Assembly: GCA_027604185.1 (NCBI GenBank)
Contig: JADGKB010000020.1
Location: 1 to 64,000, forward strand
DNA length: 64,000 bases
Source: Boothiomyces macroporosus
Lineage: Eukaryota; Chytridiomycota; Chytridiomycetes; Rhizophydiales; Terramycetaceae
Direction of reading: 5' to 3'
Below the pieces are notes generated by a model, which was not told the origin of the DNA, did no database searches, and saw nothing but the letters and a program-made list of their open reading frames with translations. Position numbers and translations under genes: made by a program. Shown piece after piece: positions 44,673 to 56,137 of this stretch. Position 1 is the first letter of the stretch, and each line of letters starts with the position of its first letter.

Positions 44673-47600
44673 ATGACTCGAAAAGTGACCTACAGCCTCG
44701 GAACAGTTCCAAAGATACAGAAAGAAATTAAACAATTATTGAGACAAAAGGAATTTGCTCTTGCGCATGGTGATAACGAGGAGTATCTGAAATCAACCGT
44801 CGCATTGATTGAGAACTTTTCCGGAACTCAGGATTGGTACTTTAGAATAACCAAGGCCAAAGACCATTCAGCATGCGAATGAATTACTAAAGTTTTCTAA
44901 AAAATCAAAGGATCAGGAAAAGGAATTACTGTATGTATAGCTAATGGTAGTGCAGTAAAAAATCTGGTAATAGCAACAAGAAAGTAGGATTCAACTTAAT
45001 ATAGTATGGGTGATTATGAATTGGCAATTAAATTCGGAAACGAGTGGAGTGAACTAGCGCAGAATTTGGGACAGGACGATGAGCATGTCGATGCATTATT
45101 GGAGCTCGCATTGGCGCATATAGTCAAAGGGTAGATATACCTTGATCGTAGGGAGAATACAAACATAAGTTCAAATTTCACATTTGCCCAGCAGCTTTTA
45201 ACTCGGGCAAACACTCTACTCAAAGTACTCAAAATAACTTTGGACGAAAAGGAGCGAATTAAGGGTGATTTGCTAGTGAATTTGGGGATAACTGAAAAAT
45301 ATCTAGGAAATATTGACAAGAGCATAGAGTTAATTTCACGCGCACTGGATTTGCATAAAAAGAAAAGTAATCGGTATTAATCTAGAAAGGATAGAAGAAT
45401 CTGCAATAGCGAATTGCAATTTAGCGCTGTGTTACGATCTCAAGCGCGAATACGAAAAGGCGCTCAAATACGGATTGGAAGATCAAAGGTTGCGACATGA
45501 AATGAATGACCAAATTGAAGAGACAAAGTCAATGTGGGAAAACATTCTTAGATATGAAAAGCTTTTCAAATTTCAGGAGGCTAAAAATATCTTGATAAAG
45601 TATATTAGTCTGGTAAAGGAGGATGATGCAAAAGATTTATTAGCAGAAGCAAATGTACATGCACTTGATATTAGGAAAAGATGGAAATTTTGGATCATCT
45701 GTTAGAAAATCAGGATAAAATAAAAATTTTATCTGTTAGAATCGACAGGACTGATCAGCAGAAAAATGCAAGGGCTAAAGCTGGGTTACTTGAAGAGCGT
45801 GGCAAGCTGCGACTGTAATTAAAGTATAATAATAGTGAATGTGGAATGGGAAGGGAAGCTGCACAAGACTTTTTAATGCAAAAGAAGATTTGTGTTGATT
45901 TGAAGTCATCTCCTGAAACCATTGGGAAAATACTAATCAATCTGGGTAACTTACCTTAACTTTAGGTAAAAGCGTGCTTTTGGATGGCAAGTATCCAGAA
46001 GCGGAAAGATTCTTGAATGAAGGACTGAAAACTTTTAAGGGATCTACGCAAGAGGAAATAGATATTCGATTTAAACTTTACGAAGCCATGGCCGAACGTG
46101 GATTTGGAGTAGCTGAATTTAATAATAGTCTTCCAGACAACCTTACGAGAATCAATTGGAAAAAATAGTGCTACTTTGCCAAGAGATCAAGAATTTGCAC
46201 GACGAAGAAGCTGCCTGCATCAAACTGCGGGAATTACATACTTTTTACAATTTACAGGACCTTGTGAATATTGACGAACTACGTATTAAAAGAATCAGAA
46301 ACAAAATGCCCAGCACCAATGAGTCTCAGGATTCGGAGATGCAGGAAGAAATCGGATATAGCCATAGCTTAGATGTAATGATTGATTAATTTAAAGGAAG
46401 AATTATTTTCACCAAAGACTAATATTGACCGAGACTTAACACCGTCACCTCCTTCACCTAAAATCCCTCAATCAACAATCAAAAAAAGAAAAATTGCAGG
46501 TTTTGATCAAGTATATAACGAAAATGAAGAAAATGAGATGGTTGTGGATGACCCAATACAAGTGTCTTCGCAAGATTCTGCGATATCTATAGTTGTACCG
46601 CATCGGAAAACCAGTGCTGCTAGACGAATACGTACCATTTCGGTAGAGTCTAGCCCGACAGTTAGTCCAGAAGCCCCTGTAAAGTCAGTAATCCGGGCAG
46701 TTTCCCCTGATTTAACCCAAACTTCGACTAGTTCCATAATATTGGGAAATGGAAAGAATATCAATAGAGTGATAGAGTCGTCATCATCAATGGAAGACCG
46801 ATCTCTGAAAGCTGTGCCAAAGAGGAAGCCTATATCAAGGTATTCCGCGTTAATTTAGCGACCATTCTCAAGACGAAGAATTAAATGAAAAGTTCCACCA
46901 AGATTTTGAAAGTGCTATTGAATCGTACAATGTCCAAGTTGTGAATGATGGTAATTATTGAATAATGTAGATATCGTAACCATCCCAGGAACACCAAGAG
47001 AAAAAGATAGCATTGAAAATAGTAACAGAAGGAACAACTCAGTCAAGACGACTGCCCATGGCTTTGATGATGATGTTGATGAACCTTTAGCTAAACCGAA
47101 AAGACAGAGGTCAGGGTATACATCATCTCCAAGAACTGATCCTTCCCAAGAATCACAATCAGACCAAGGTACTGCTGCTATTGGTGGAGCTTTGGCGAAT
47201 AAACAAATCTTGGTAGATAGTAAAAACATGGAGACGCAAAAGTCGGATATAATACTAAAGACATTGGAAATAGTCCAAGACACGGCACCAAAATACCATC
47301 CAGTATCCGAGACAAGCAGTGAATCCAGAATGCCGATTCCAAACTCACTGGATTATAGCTGCAGTCCAGACCTACAGAGTAATGTACCTCCAAGATCAGA
47401 GTCTAAGGAAAATATATTATCAAATCAACAAACACCTCCAAGAAGAAGCTATTCAATGTTGTCTCAGTCATCCCCAATTTCTGCCGACTTGCTTCCAAGA
47501 ACACCGGTGATAAACCGTAAGTCTAAAACTCCTGATCCTCATCGATCTCAATTCACACCAGTACAACAGTACCATCCAACAAAAATAAGAAAGATTCTGG

Positions 47601-47839
47601 TAGAATACTCTACTCCTACAAAATCAAAGTCCAAATTTACTATTCCGTATTATAATGGGCCAAATGGTACTCCTAAAACATTTAAATGGCTGTTGGAAGA
47701 AACAAGGAGGCGGTATATTGATAGGCATGATGTCCCTGGAAAGATTGACAGGTTGGTGAATGAAGAAGGAGAAGTTCTCTGTTCGTGGGATGTTATTGAA
47801 CATATGATTGATGAGAATGAAAAAGTACGAGCAATATAA
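44673..47839 (+). CDS. TONSL/Tonsoku-like TPR protein without ankyrin or LRR domains
   Basis: Thirteen exons: 44673-44836, 44856-44930, 44951-44983, 45005-45130, 45152-45366, 45386-45654, 45675-45814, 45836-45945, 45966-46108, 46129-46374, 46397-46839, 46859-46950, 46971-47839; all twelve introns 19-22 nt; 974 residues. Residues about 1-470 are TPR repeats (MGDYELAIKFGNEWSELAQN, YLGNIDKSIELISRAL, KREYEKALKYGLEDQRL). A long acidic/Ser-Pro-rich disordered middle follows. The C-terminus (about 905-974; TFKWLLEETRRRYI, NEEGEVL, MIDENEKVRAI) matches the ubiquitin-like segment that precedes the LRRs of human TONSL. TONSL works at damaged replication forks with MMS22L. The histone-reading ankyrin repeats and the LRRs are absent, so this may be a reduced orthologue or a different TPR protein. 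Confidence 0.6.
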
Positions 47840-47863
47840 TATGAATTTTTTTACTAGTATTTA

Positions 47864-49109
47864 TTAGTTGAACATTTCGTCTGCTTCACTCATCATTTGA
47901 TAATCGCTCTTTGAATTTGTAAGATATGCTTTGGATTTCCCCACTTTCTTGTCAAATTCTATGATTTGGCTCCCTAGTTTCATAATACTGTCCAATTGAT
48001 GGTCAAGTTCTTTTTGGGGAGATATGGTATTTTGATCAATGAAATGGATAATCTTTTCTTTTGCATCGATTCTAGCATAAATTTGTCCATTTTTGATCAT
48101 CTTTACTAGTTTTTGTTGAATATTTAATGGTTGAATGAATTCAATTGAACCTCCAAGTTGTCGTTCAATATCTGATAGTGAAAGAGTGATATAGGTTTTG
48201 GTTAATTGCATAATTTTCCAGCTGGCAAAGGCATCTAAACACTGCTTTGCAATTCCAAGGTTTCCATCAGCTGAAAAAGTCTGTGAATGGTCAGTAAATG
48301 CATTCTGGATATTTCTAAAAGACCCGGAGTTGAAAGCGTCTACAAAACTGGAATAAGCTGATACAGAGGCAGTTATTGCTTTTTGCGATCCAGGAGGGAG
48401 TTGCTTTGGAAATATATTTTGAACGTTGGTGATTAACGAAAGCAAATGTAGCTTTTTTGACGCTTCAATTTGAATTTGTGAAACAATACTACCAGGAACA
48501 TACAAAGTAATTGAAAAGAATTCAAAAGCCTTTTCGTAATTCTTTAACCCCAAGTAGATCATTCCCCCATAGTAGTGATAAAGCAAGAAATTGCTCGCAT
48601 CTACACCATAATCTTCGCTCAAATATGTAATAGGTAAATCCAATAATTTAGTAGCCAACCTATAATACTTTCCTTCAAGACACAATCTAATAGCCAAATC
48701 AGAAGCCAGAGTCAGTGGGACTTCCTTTCTATCTGCCCATCTGCAAGCGATATTCACGATAATCATACATGCAACATCTGGTGGTAATCTAGTTTGAAGT
48801 ATTTGAACAAGATCAAACAAGTCTTGATTTACTAGCTTCAACACTCCTGTAGAGAATTTGCAAAAGAGCGAGAATTGAATCAGGTGATGAACCAAATTAC
48901 CATTGTTTGGTGAGCGAATTCGAGCAAGTAAAATGTACAGGTAAGCGATTCCTTTTTCCGGACTGATTAGCGAGAGAGGGTCAGACTGATCACTGGTGAA
49001 TTCCGCCAGCATTCTGGATTAATTCAGCTTACCTTGAGTCTGCAGCTTTCATGATATTCAACAAGGTTTTGTCGTCCTTGCTTGCAATGTCTTTTAGTAG
49101 AGCGTCCAT
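47864..49109 (-). CDS. CSN3: COP9 signalosome subunit 3
   Basis: Exons 49109-49033 and 49013-47864 around a 19-nt intron; 408 residues, near the family length. The helical repeat region includes LLYHYYGGMIYLGLKNYEKA, typical of CSN3, followed by a PCI winged-helix region (LTKTYITLSLSDIERQLGG, then a segment with KNGQIYARID). CSN3 is a non-catalytic subunit of the cullin deneddylase; CSN1 is also in this window. The stop lies 24 bp from that of the convergent TONSL-like gene, and the start is 43 bp downstream of the DsbA-like gene on the same strand. Confidence 0.88.
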
Positions 49110-49152
49110 GAGATTATAGAATCTTTTTTTCGAAAAGTAAAAATGCCTTGTT

Positions 49153-49737
49153 TTATTCGTTATTGGTCAAAGTTGAGAGTAGTTTCTTCCAGTCATCCAA
49201 CGACCAACCGCTTGAGATATCATCGTTGATCAAGCCATTGATGATCCAAGTAGGAGATACGTGGACATGGTTGTGTCTGCTGATCTTCAAGTGTCTCTTG
49301 AATTCGGCAGTTACCTGGTTTCCATTGTTATGCTTTGTGCTAGTATCAATGCGCAACAAGTTCAAGAATTCTTCCTTGTTGACGAATTGAGCAGCTAATT
49401 CGGCCAAGTCATTGTAGATTTCGTTACGTGTTTTGGAATCGATTGCCGTGTCAAAGAATGATTCTTGATTATCAAAGAGAACTTGCGCGAATGCAAGGAA
49501 CTTTTCTGGAGCGAGTTTCTCTACTGCCAAACTGGCTTCATGGACCAAAGTACTTTGCGGATGCCATGGTTGAACGTGGTTTCTGAATGTCATTTCGAGT
49601 TTTAAATCTGTCGTTTTGAGATGTGGGAGTATAATCTGATTGATCTTGTCAAAGGTCTTGCGACTGTAAGGACATACAAAGTCCAAGTAGACTTCAAGTA
49701 CATTATTAGATCCAGTATTGATAAAGTGGCGGGTCAT
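49153..49737 (-). CDS. DsbA-like thioredoxin-fold protein
   Basis: Single frame of 194 residues from ATG 49737, no intron found. A thioredoxin fold is indicated by VYLDFVCPYSRKTFDKI near the N-terminus, a long helical insertion, and a C-terminal strand with VHVSPTWIINGL, where the residue before the proline is typical of the cis-proline loop. The active-site motif is CPYS, with one cysteine, so this is a monothiol or glutathione-binding type rather than a dithiol oxidase. No signal peptide is visible, so the protein is probably cytosolic. The substrate is unknown. It belongs to a family of small DsbA-like proteins found in many fungi and other eukaryotes. Confidence 0.8.
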   Translation of the reverse strand: MTRHFINTGSNNVLEVYLDFVCPYSRKTFDKINQIILPHLKTTDLKLEMTFRNHVQPWHPQSTLVHEASLAVEKLAPEKFLAFAQVLFDNQESFFDTAIDSKTRNEIYNDLAELAAQFVNKEEFLNLLRIDTSTKHNNGNQVTAEFKRHLKISRHNHVHVSPTWIINGLINDDISSGWSLDDWKKLLSTLTNNE

Positions 49738-50586
49738 GGTTAATGAATAGATCAGGAATAGTTTTCCTTAAATATGAAAAAATAACATGAGCAATGTTTA
49801 GTAATTTTTAAATTTTCCGCATTTTTGAGTAATTTTTCCTAACCCAAGTCGAATGCGGAAAAGCAATGTACTGTAGTAATGGATCACTCAAAACAAATTA
49901 CGACTAAATCTAGTTGCTTGACGCGTTGAAAATGTGTAAATGCACAAAAACTGCTACACTACTCCATTTTAACGCAGTAGTAAATTAGTTTCATTTTTTA
50001 ATAGTTCCAACTAGACAAACTTTAATCATAGAAAAAGCTCAGTTTATATTAGTGCTGGAACCAGTGTTTCACAAAGATATTTGGGCAATCAAGTTCGCAC
50101 TACCTCTTTGATATGGCGAATTCATCTAAAAAACAGCTTGTATGGACAGAAGTTTAAGATCCTTACTTTGAAGATGTATTTCCCATTCCTAGATATTGTG
50201 AATATTTATGTAATAAGTCCTCCTTGAACTATCCTAAACTCAACCTAGAAAAGTGGTGCTATGCAATACTATTTATCCATTGATGCTGCAAAACAAGTTT
50301 TACTGCAACAAAAAATCACGATTATGCTTGGGGATAAGGCTAGAATTCAATCGTATGATGATAAATAGTACCATCTCTGTGCTTCACAATATTTGTGAGA
50401 GCCAAGACTAATGCGCAATAAAACCCACGTTATTATGCGATAATTTGGATAGTATTTTCCGATTTATGCATGCATTCCTATTCAAGATAAAGCAATCCAG
50501 TCTTTAGGCTTGTCTTTGAATAATTTTTCGTCTCGCTTTTCAGTCAAGCTTAATTTCCATTTTTTGTCCCACCCTTCAATTCGAGG
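49738..50586. other. Gene-free stretch, shared upstream region of two divergent genes
   Basis: About 850 bp of AT-rich DNA between the starts of the DsbA-like gene (-) and the TMEM184 gene (+). I see no ORF of note, no tRNA or rRNA and no obvious snRNA. It is by far the longest non-coding stretch of the window, where typical spacers are 12-250 bp. It may hold regulatory sites, a non-coding RNA or decayed sequence. The one structure noticed is an inverted repeat near its left end. Confidence 0.6.
49813..49862. repeat. 10-bp perfect inverted repeat
   Basis: TTTTCCGCAT at 49813-49822 is repeated in inverted form as ATGCGGAAAA at 49853-49862, with a 30-nt spacer. It lies about 75-125 bp upstream of the DsbA-like start. 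It could be a paired transcription-factor site or a weak hairpin. There is no sign of flanking duplication or transposase. Confidence 0.5.
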
Positions 50587-51646
50587 ATGCTTTCACAATG
50601 TATCGAAGCGAATGTACGCCCGTACTACGAATCACCTGCATGGCTTGCAGGACTAGTAATTACGGCATTGTTGACTCTTACTTCTACAATTCTTTCAATA
50701 TGGTTGATTTCGCAACATTTCACACATTACTCGAATGCAGTTTTACAACGACCAATCACTCGCATTTTGCTGATGGTTCCAATTTATTCAATTTGCTCGT
50801 TAATTTCTTATATTTCAATACGAAATGCAGTTTACATCAACGTGATCAGAGATGCTTATGAAGGATTTGTAGTCTACAACTTTTTCTCTTTATTTTTAGA
50901 ATATCTTGGACCAAACCAGCAAGTTAGGTTATTGAAATTGTCGCAAAAGGTACCGCATACCATGCCTCCACCAGCTTGCTGCTTCATGTACGACCCGCGT
51001 AATGTACATTTTATTGGATACTGTAAATTGGGAGTATTTCAATTTGTAGTAGTTCGCTTATGCACCACAGTTGCATCTTTGATTATGGAATTGTTTGGAG
51101 TATTTTGTCATGGATCAATGTCCATGAGCCATGGCAACTTTTACACTACAGTTGCAAATGGTTTGTCGATGGGACTGGCAATGTTTACCTTGATTGCTTA
51201 TTACCTACCTACAAAATCAGTAAGTTTTGATTAAGATTCAGGACATATCACATTCTTCCCCAGTTTCACAATTCCTATCAGTCAAATTCGTGATATTCTT
51301 TCAGTTCTGGCTAGGCTTGTTTGTCAGTATCCTAGTGAACTCTGGCTTTATCTACGAAACAAAGTACTGGACCATCCCAGAATTCTCAATCTTTTTCCAA
51401 TCATTCATTGTGGCTATTGAAATGGTGATTGCTTCAATTTGGCATCTAAAAGCCTTTTCGATTCAAAAGTTTGTTGACGGGCCTTTTGCCCCATTCTCTG
51501 TTGCTTTCTGGGACAGTTTCATCTGGCTAGATCTTATCCATGATTTTAAAACCACGATTCATTATTTCGCTACTTATCGGCATATTGATCAGTCAGATAC
51601 TAGGGGAGAATTTAATGAATCGAGTCCATTGGTTGACCGCAATTGA
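50587..51646 (+). CDS. TMEM184 / organic solute transporter alpha family membrane protein
   Basis: Exons 50587-51219 and 51242-51646 around a 22-nt intron (a 16-nt acceptor at 51235 would also keep frame); 345 residues. Seven hydrophobic helices are visible, starting with residues about 18-42. Family marks include ILLMVPIYSICSLISYIS, RDAYEGFVVYNFFSLFLEYL and KFVIFFQFW. Members are multi-pass proteins of vacuolar, endosomal or plasma membranes. Animal Ost-alpha carries steroids and bile acids, and fungal relatives are poorly known. The C-terminus is acidic (DTRGEFNESSPLVDRN) and contains a possible dileucine-type sorting signal. The stop lies 27 bp from that of the convergent WDR44-like gene. 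Confidence 0.9.
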
Positions 51647-51673
51647 CTATAATAAAATACAGGTGAATTTATT

Positions 51674-53341
51674 TTAACTTTGGTTTTCGTATACGTATAC
51701 ATGCCCTTTATCATCAGCAACAATTATCACAGCACCAGCAACCGATCCTGAGGCTCTAATATAAGGGGAGGGTATTGACATTGTAGATGAATTAACTCGG
51801 TTTGCTAGTTCAACGGTAGTCCAGGGTGCAAATAAAGCACAAGTCAAGTTGTTACTTGACCCCACAAAACGTTCTTGTCCCGGCGGCCGAGCAGTATCAA
51901 TATGCCGATGTATAACGGAGCTTAACATCCCAGAATACTGGTGGTTTTCATCAAAAGGAAACGTATCCCAAATAAATACTTGTCTGTCTTCAGACGGAGC
52001 AATGATATACTCTCCATCTGAAGAGAAATTGGCAAATGCTCTAGTGTATTTCAACTCCAATCCTTTATAAGTTTTAAATAGTGACTTGTCGCGAAAATTA
52101 ATGAGACGAACTCTGGAATCTGCACATGTAATGAGGAATCTTTCTTCGTGATTTGGATTATGAGGCATCCTTTCTATTCCAGTGATTTTCGCATCTTTTG
52201 ACCGAATTCCTTTACTTGATGTAATGTGTATTTGGGTATCATATCGCAAATTATTGAATTCATAAAAAACACAGGATCCAGATAAGGTACCGCAGATTAC
52301 TGTAGATCCATCTCTACTAAAAGCGAGAGCTGTAATTGAATCTCCCGAAATTTCATTCCAGTAAAGTAAACTTTTGGTATCAATCGACCACACTCTTATT
52401 CTTCCATCCAAGGATCCTGTAGCGAATAAATTAGGGTCCAATGGGTGAAAGCGAACACTAGAGACACAATCCCGGTGCTTGAATATACATAGTGGAACAG
52501 TTTGGGATATGTGCCAAAGCATTACCGATCCATCTAAAGATGCAGATAATAAAAAGTCGCCCGTTGACCAAGATAAATCGGTTATTGCCAATTGATGTCC
52601 ATTATATATTCTAAAAGGGTCACTATTAAATATCTTTCTACAGAGTCCTTTTTTTGAGGAATCAAAGCTATGTAGAGATGAAGGTTTGCTGGATGTCGAA
52701 TTTGTCCTCCTCGCTCTCGAACTTAGACCATCAAATGACGCTGCTGATTGCTTCAAGTTGATGGACTGTTCTTCCGAGATCTTTTCCATCGAACCAGTTT
52801 GCCCATTATACTCTGATTCAATGTTTGGATTCAGATCCCAGATTATTATTGTGCCGTCATGTCTTCCGCTTGCTAGATAACTGCCATCCGTACTAAAAGA
52901 TAACATCCAGGTTGTTGAGTGATGTGTTTCTTCTCCACCTTGAAATGACTGCATACTCAAACTCTTCGGAATACCGCCAAGTTTTGAGGATACTTCTGAA
53001 ACAGCATCTCCGGTATCAAAACACAAGTCCTGCACTAGACACAGCTTTGAAAAGCTGGTGTTTTTCAAATGCGCTCCTTTGATTTTGATATATTTTCCTA
53101 TTTGAAAATCTCCTTCGTTAAGCTCTACATGTCGATTCGCTGAAGATTCCGTTTCGCTAGCGTATGAGTTTGACCGCACTCTGGTGTGTCCAATCTTTTT
53201 GATGAACTTTGAAATACTCCCTTGCGGGTTTTCGGGTAGGAGTAACAGCGGGTTGGATCTTTGAGCCTCTTCGGATTTCTTTGGCTGCTGAGGTGTATTA
53301 GAAGATTCATCGAAAATATTCCAGGAAAAGGATTTCTTCAT
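51674..53341 (-). CDS. WD40 protein of the WDR44 / Dgr2 family
   Basis: Single frame of 555 residues, no intron found. The N-terminal 120 residues are polar, with FIKKIGHTRVRSN. Then come WD40 repeats: WMLSFSTDGSYLASGRHDG with IIIWD, then SASLDGSVMLWHI, FATGSLDGRIRVWSID and APSEDRQVFIWDTF. A long serine-rich insertion lies between the first two repeats (about residues 180-240), as in WDR44. WDR44 binds Rab11 and acts in recycling-endosome to cell-surface traffic; the yeast relative Dgr2 is poorly defined. The C-terminus closes the propeller with IIVADDKGHVYVYENQS. Confident as to family, less so as to orthology. Confidence 0.82.
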   Translation of the reverse strand: MKKSFSWNIFDESSNTPQQPKKSEEAQRSNPLLLLPENPQGSISKFIKKIGHTRVRSNSYASETESSANRHVELNEGDFQIGKYIKIKGAHLKNTSFSKLCLVQDLCFDTGDAVSEVSSKLGGIPKSLSMQSFQGGEETHHSTTWMLSFSTDGSYLASGRHDGTIIIWDLNPNIESEYNGQTGSMEKISEEQSINLKQSAASFDGLSSRARRTNSTSSKPSSLHSFDSSKKGLCRKIFNSDPFRIYNGHQLAITDLSWSTGDFLLSASLDGSVMLWHISQTVPLCIFKHRDCVSSVRFHPLDPNLFATGSLDGRIRVWSIDTKSLLYWNEISGDSITALAFSRDGSTVICGTLSGSCVFYEFNNLRYDTQIHITSSKGIRSKDAKITGIERMPHNPNHEERFLITCADSRVRLINFRDKSLFKTYKGLELKYTRAFANFSSDGEYIIAPSEDRQVFIWDTFPFDENHQYSGMLSSVIHRHIDTARPPGQERFVGSSNNLTCALFAPWTTVELANRVNSSTMSIPSPYIRASGSVAGAVIIVADDKGHVYVYENQS

Positions 53342-53451
53342 TACAAGTTGGCGATTGAAGTTTTGGAAAATTGTTACCGTGTTGCTTCATAAAACGAGGA
53401 TCACATGTTAAAATTACATGAATATTTATTTCATTGTAATCATAAAATTAT

Positions 53452-54418
53452 TTACCAACCACGACCAGCAAATTTATCTGATTCTGGAAGAGTGTCGCAG
53501 TTGATACCAACCATAGCTTCTCCCAAATTAGTAGAGATTTCTGCAAGGACAGCAGGGTCTTTGTAATGAGTAACGGCTTGGACAATGGCACGGGCACGCT
53601 TAGCTGGATCTCCAGATTTGAAGATACCAGATCCGACAAACACACCATCTAATCCTAATTGCATCATTAAAGCAGCATCGGCTGGGGTAGCAATACCACC
53701 GGCAGCAAAGTTGACTACTGGAAGTCTACCTAAACGAGCGGTTTCCTTGACCAAGTGATATGGAGCTTGAATATCCTTGGCATATGCATACAACTGATTG
53801 TTAATTTAAATTACCTCAACTTCATCCATGGTTTGGATTCTTCTAATTTCTCCAAGAACAGTGCGAGCATGACGGACAGCTTCAACAACATTTCCGGTAC
53901 CAGCCTCACCCTTGGTTCTGATCATAGCAGCACCTTCATTAACACGGCGAAGAGCCTCTCCAAGGTTCTTTGCACCACAAACGAATGGAACCTTAAAGTT
54001 GTTTTTGTCGATATGGTGAGATTCATCAGCAGGAGTCAGTACTTCAGATTCGTCAATATAGTCAACCTTTAAATGCTCCAAGATTTGTGCTTCAACAAAG
54101 TGTCCAATTCTAACTTTGGCCATGACTGGAATAGTAACTGCATTGATAATTTCTTGAATCATTTGCGGATCAGACATACGGGAAACACCACCGTCTTTTC
54201 TAATATCTGCTGGGACTCTTTCAAGAGCCATGACAGCACAGGCACCAGCTTCTTCAGCAATTCTGGCTTGTTCTGCGTTGACGACATCCATGATCACACC
54301 TCCCTTGAATCAATTCATTCATTACCTTCAAGTTTTGGGCAAGGCCGGACTTTACGATCCATACTGGAGATGTAGATTGAGTAGATTGGTTTGATACAAG
54401 GTTAGCTGGTGCTGACAT
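53452..54418 (-). CDS. SNZ1: Pyridoxal 5'-phosphate synthase subunit PDX1/SNZ
   Basis: Exons, 5' to 3': 54418-54326, 54303-53815, 53793-53452; introns 22 and 21 nt; 307 residues, the usual length. Highly conserved: [91 protein letters not shown] and GVFVGSGIF. It builds vitamin B6 (PLP) from ribose 5-phosphate, glyceraldehyde 3-phosphate and ammonia; the ammonia comes from a PDX2/SNO glutaminase not present in this window. The active-site lysines in IMD...AKV and in the GAK loop are kept. The N-terminal 30 residues before the barrel are low complexity, as in yeast Snz proteins. Confidence 0.97.
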
Positions 54419-55008
54419 TATTCAGATTATGTAAGTTTTTTTTTCAAATTTCCTCTTTTGACATCGGACTTGCGGAGAGCGCAAAAATTTTTCAGTGAGT
54501 CTTTTGCACATGATCGATGATCTGGAAGCAAGGGAAAAACGGAACGATAACGATAATTAAATCTAACGGAAAAATGCGATTGATTTCATATGGAATTACG
54601 CCATTGGAATTTGCACTTATTGGTTTTTTTAAAAAAGATGAACTTTTTATCTCTATTTTTAGAGAATCTGATTTGCCAAGATTAACCCAATAATCATAAT
54701 CCATTTCTATTGCGTAGACAAGAGATTAAAACTCATGCAAGTCCGCAGATATAAAGAAAAGATTTGCAGCGTGTAAATACATTCAGTTACTGGAGGATTG
54801 GCTTCAAACTAGCATTGGACAAGTATATTCTTACCTATCAATTCGACGACTGCACTAGATAATCGAGTTTCAAAAGCTTTCCTCATTTTAGAATATCCAG
54901 CAATCCAATTAAAATCCTCTTTAATTAGGGTAAGAGGAAACTTTTTACGCAATGCTAAATTTAGAAGGTCAGCATTTAATTTTTGGTCCAGCTGACAGAC
55001 TTTGAAAA
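54419..55008. other. 590-bp spacer with unresolved ORF fragments
   Basis: This lies between the divergent starts of SNZ (-) and HIBADH (+). On the minus strand an open frame of about 70 codons ends near 54809 and looks protein-like (NWIAGYSKMRKAFETRLSSA), and another lies at 54704-54492. The first has no ATG at its 5' end other than an internal one, and I could not join the two with introns of the usual size. It may hold a small spliced gene or only regulatory DNA. Confidence 0.35.
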
Positions 55009-56036
55009 ATGAGATTTGCAATCCTCAGACGATGCTACTCTACCGATTTCAAGACTGTATTACGTAAGCTAACCCTAGAAATCAGTTGGGTTTATAGGAT
55101 TAGGACAGATGGGATATCCAATGGCATCCAATCTCTTTAAGAAACTTGGTCCTTCAAAGTTCTGGGTTCTTGATCATTCAGAACCAGTTGCATTGAAATT
55201 CAAACAGGAACACGGTAACGTTCATGTCGCTACCAAAGCATCCAAGATTGCCGAAGAATGTTCTGTTATTGTAACAATGTTGCCAGCTTCTGCCCATGTA
55301 CGCCAAGTTTATTTGGGCGAAAACGGTTTATTATCCAAACTACAACCTAATGCACTCGTCATTGATAGCAGTACTATCGATCCTTCAACTTCAAAGGAAG
55401 TTTCTTCTATTTTGGAAAAGCAAGGAGCAACCATGCTGGACGCACCTGTTAGTGGAGGTATTAGAATGCTAAAGCAGGAACATTGGGAGCCCAAGCTGGA
55501 ACTTTGACGTTTATGGTTGGGGCAAAGACACCAGAATCTTTCGAACAATCTAAACTGATTTTGGAACATATGGGAAAGAATATTGTCTACTGCGGACTGC
55601 CTGGAACTGGACAAGTCGCCAAGATTTGCAACAACGTATTTTCTATTAATGATAGATGATTTTGGGTATCTCAATGGTTGCTGCATCAGAAGCAATGAAT
55701 CTTGGTGTTCGTATGGGAATGGATCCAAAGCTATTGGCTTCAGTGATAAACACTTCTTCCGGGAGATGCTGGTCTACTGAATTATACAACCCTTGCCCTG
55801 GAGTGCTTCCTAATGTCCCAAGTTCAAGAGATTACACTGGCGGCTTTGGGGTTTCTCTCATGGCTAAAGATATGGGATTGGCTGTCAATGCTGCTAACGA
55901 AACAAAGAGCACTACAATCTTGGCTAGTGTAACTCATCAGATTTACAACCAAGTCATGACCACCCCTGGATATGAAAAGAAGGACTTTTCTTCTGTATTC
56001 AAGTGGTTGAACAACAATGCAGAAAAGTATCAATAA
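55009..56036 (+). CDS. HIBADH: 3-hydroxyisobutyrate dehydrogenase, mitochondrial
   Basis: Exons 55009-55063, 55086-55457, 55478-55635, 55656-56036; introns 22, 20 and 20 nt; 321 residues. The N-terminus is a typical mitochondrial presequence (MRFAILRRCYSTDFK). It is followed by the NAD-binding motif GFIGLGQMGYPMASNL, the substrate signature DAPVSGGTLGAQAGTL across a splice site, and the catalytic lysine region GTGQVAKICNN, then MILGISMVAASEAMNLG. It oxidises 3-hydroxyisobutyrate to methylmalonate semialdehyde in valine breakdown. It is complete and unusually close to animal sequences. It lies 101 bp upstream of VPS16 on the same strand. Confidence 0.95.
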
Positions 56037-56137
56037 ACATATTCATCTTAAAGAGCTACTATGTCACGTGAAATACTTATGCGCTAACCCTATTTACATC
56101 TTGTTTTCTCTATTAAACTTTTCAAATCAGTAGAAAA

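Noticed and set aside
49813..49862. Transposon end or miniature inverted-repeat element
   Set aside because: Only 10 bp of symmetry, no target-site duplication and no second copy noticed in the window.
51220..51241. 16-nt intron in the TMEM184 gene
   Set aside because: A 22-nt version with a CAG acceptor keeps the same frame and fits the size class; the 16-nt form cannot be excluded without cDNA.
54419..55008. Minus-strand gene from two ORF fragments
   Set aside because: No ATG at the 5' end of the first fragment and no intron of normal size joins the two; described as a spacer with fragments.
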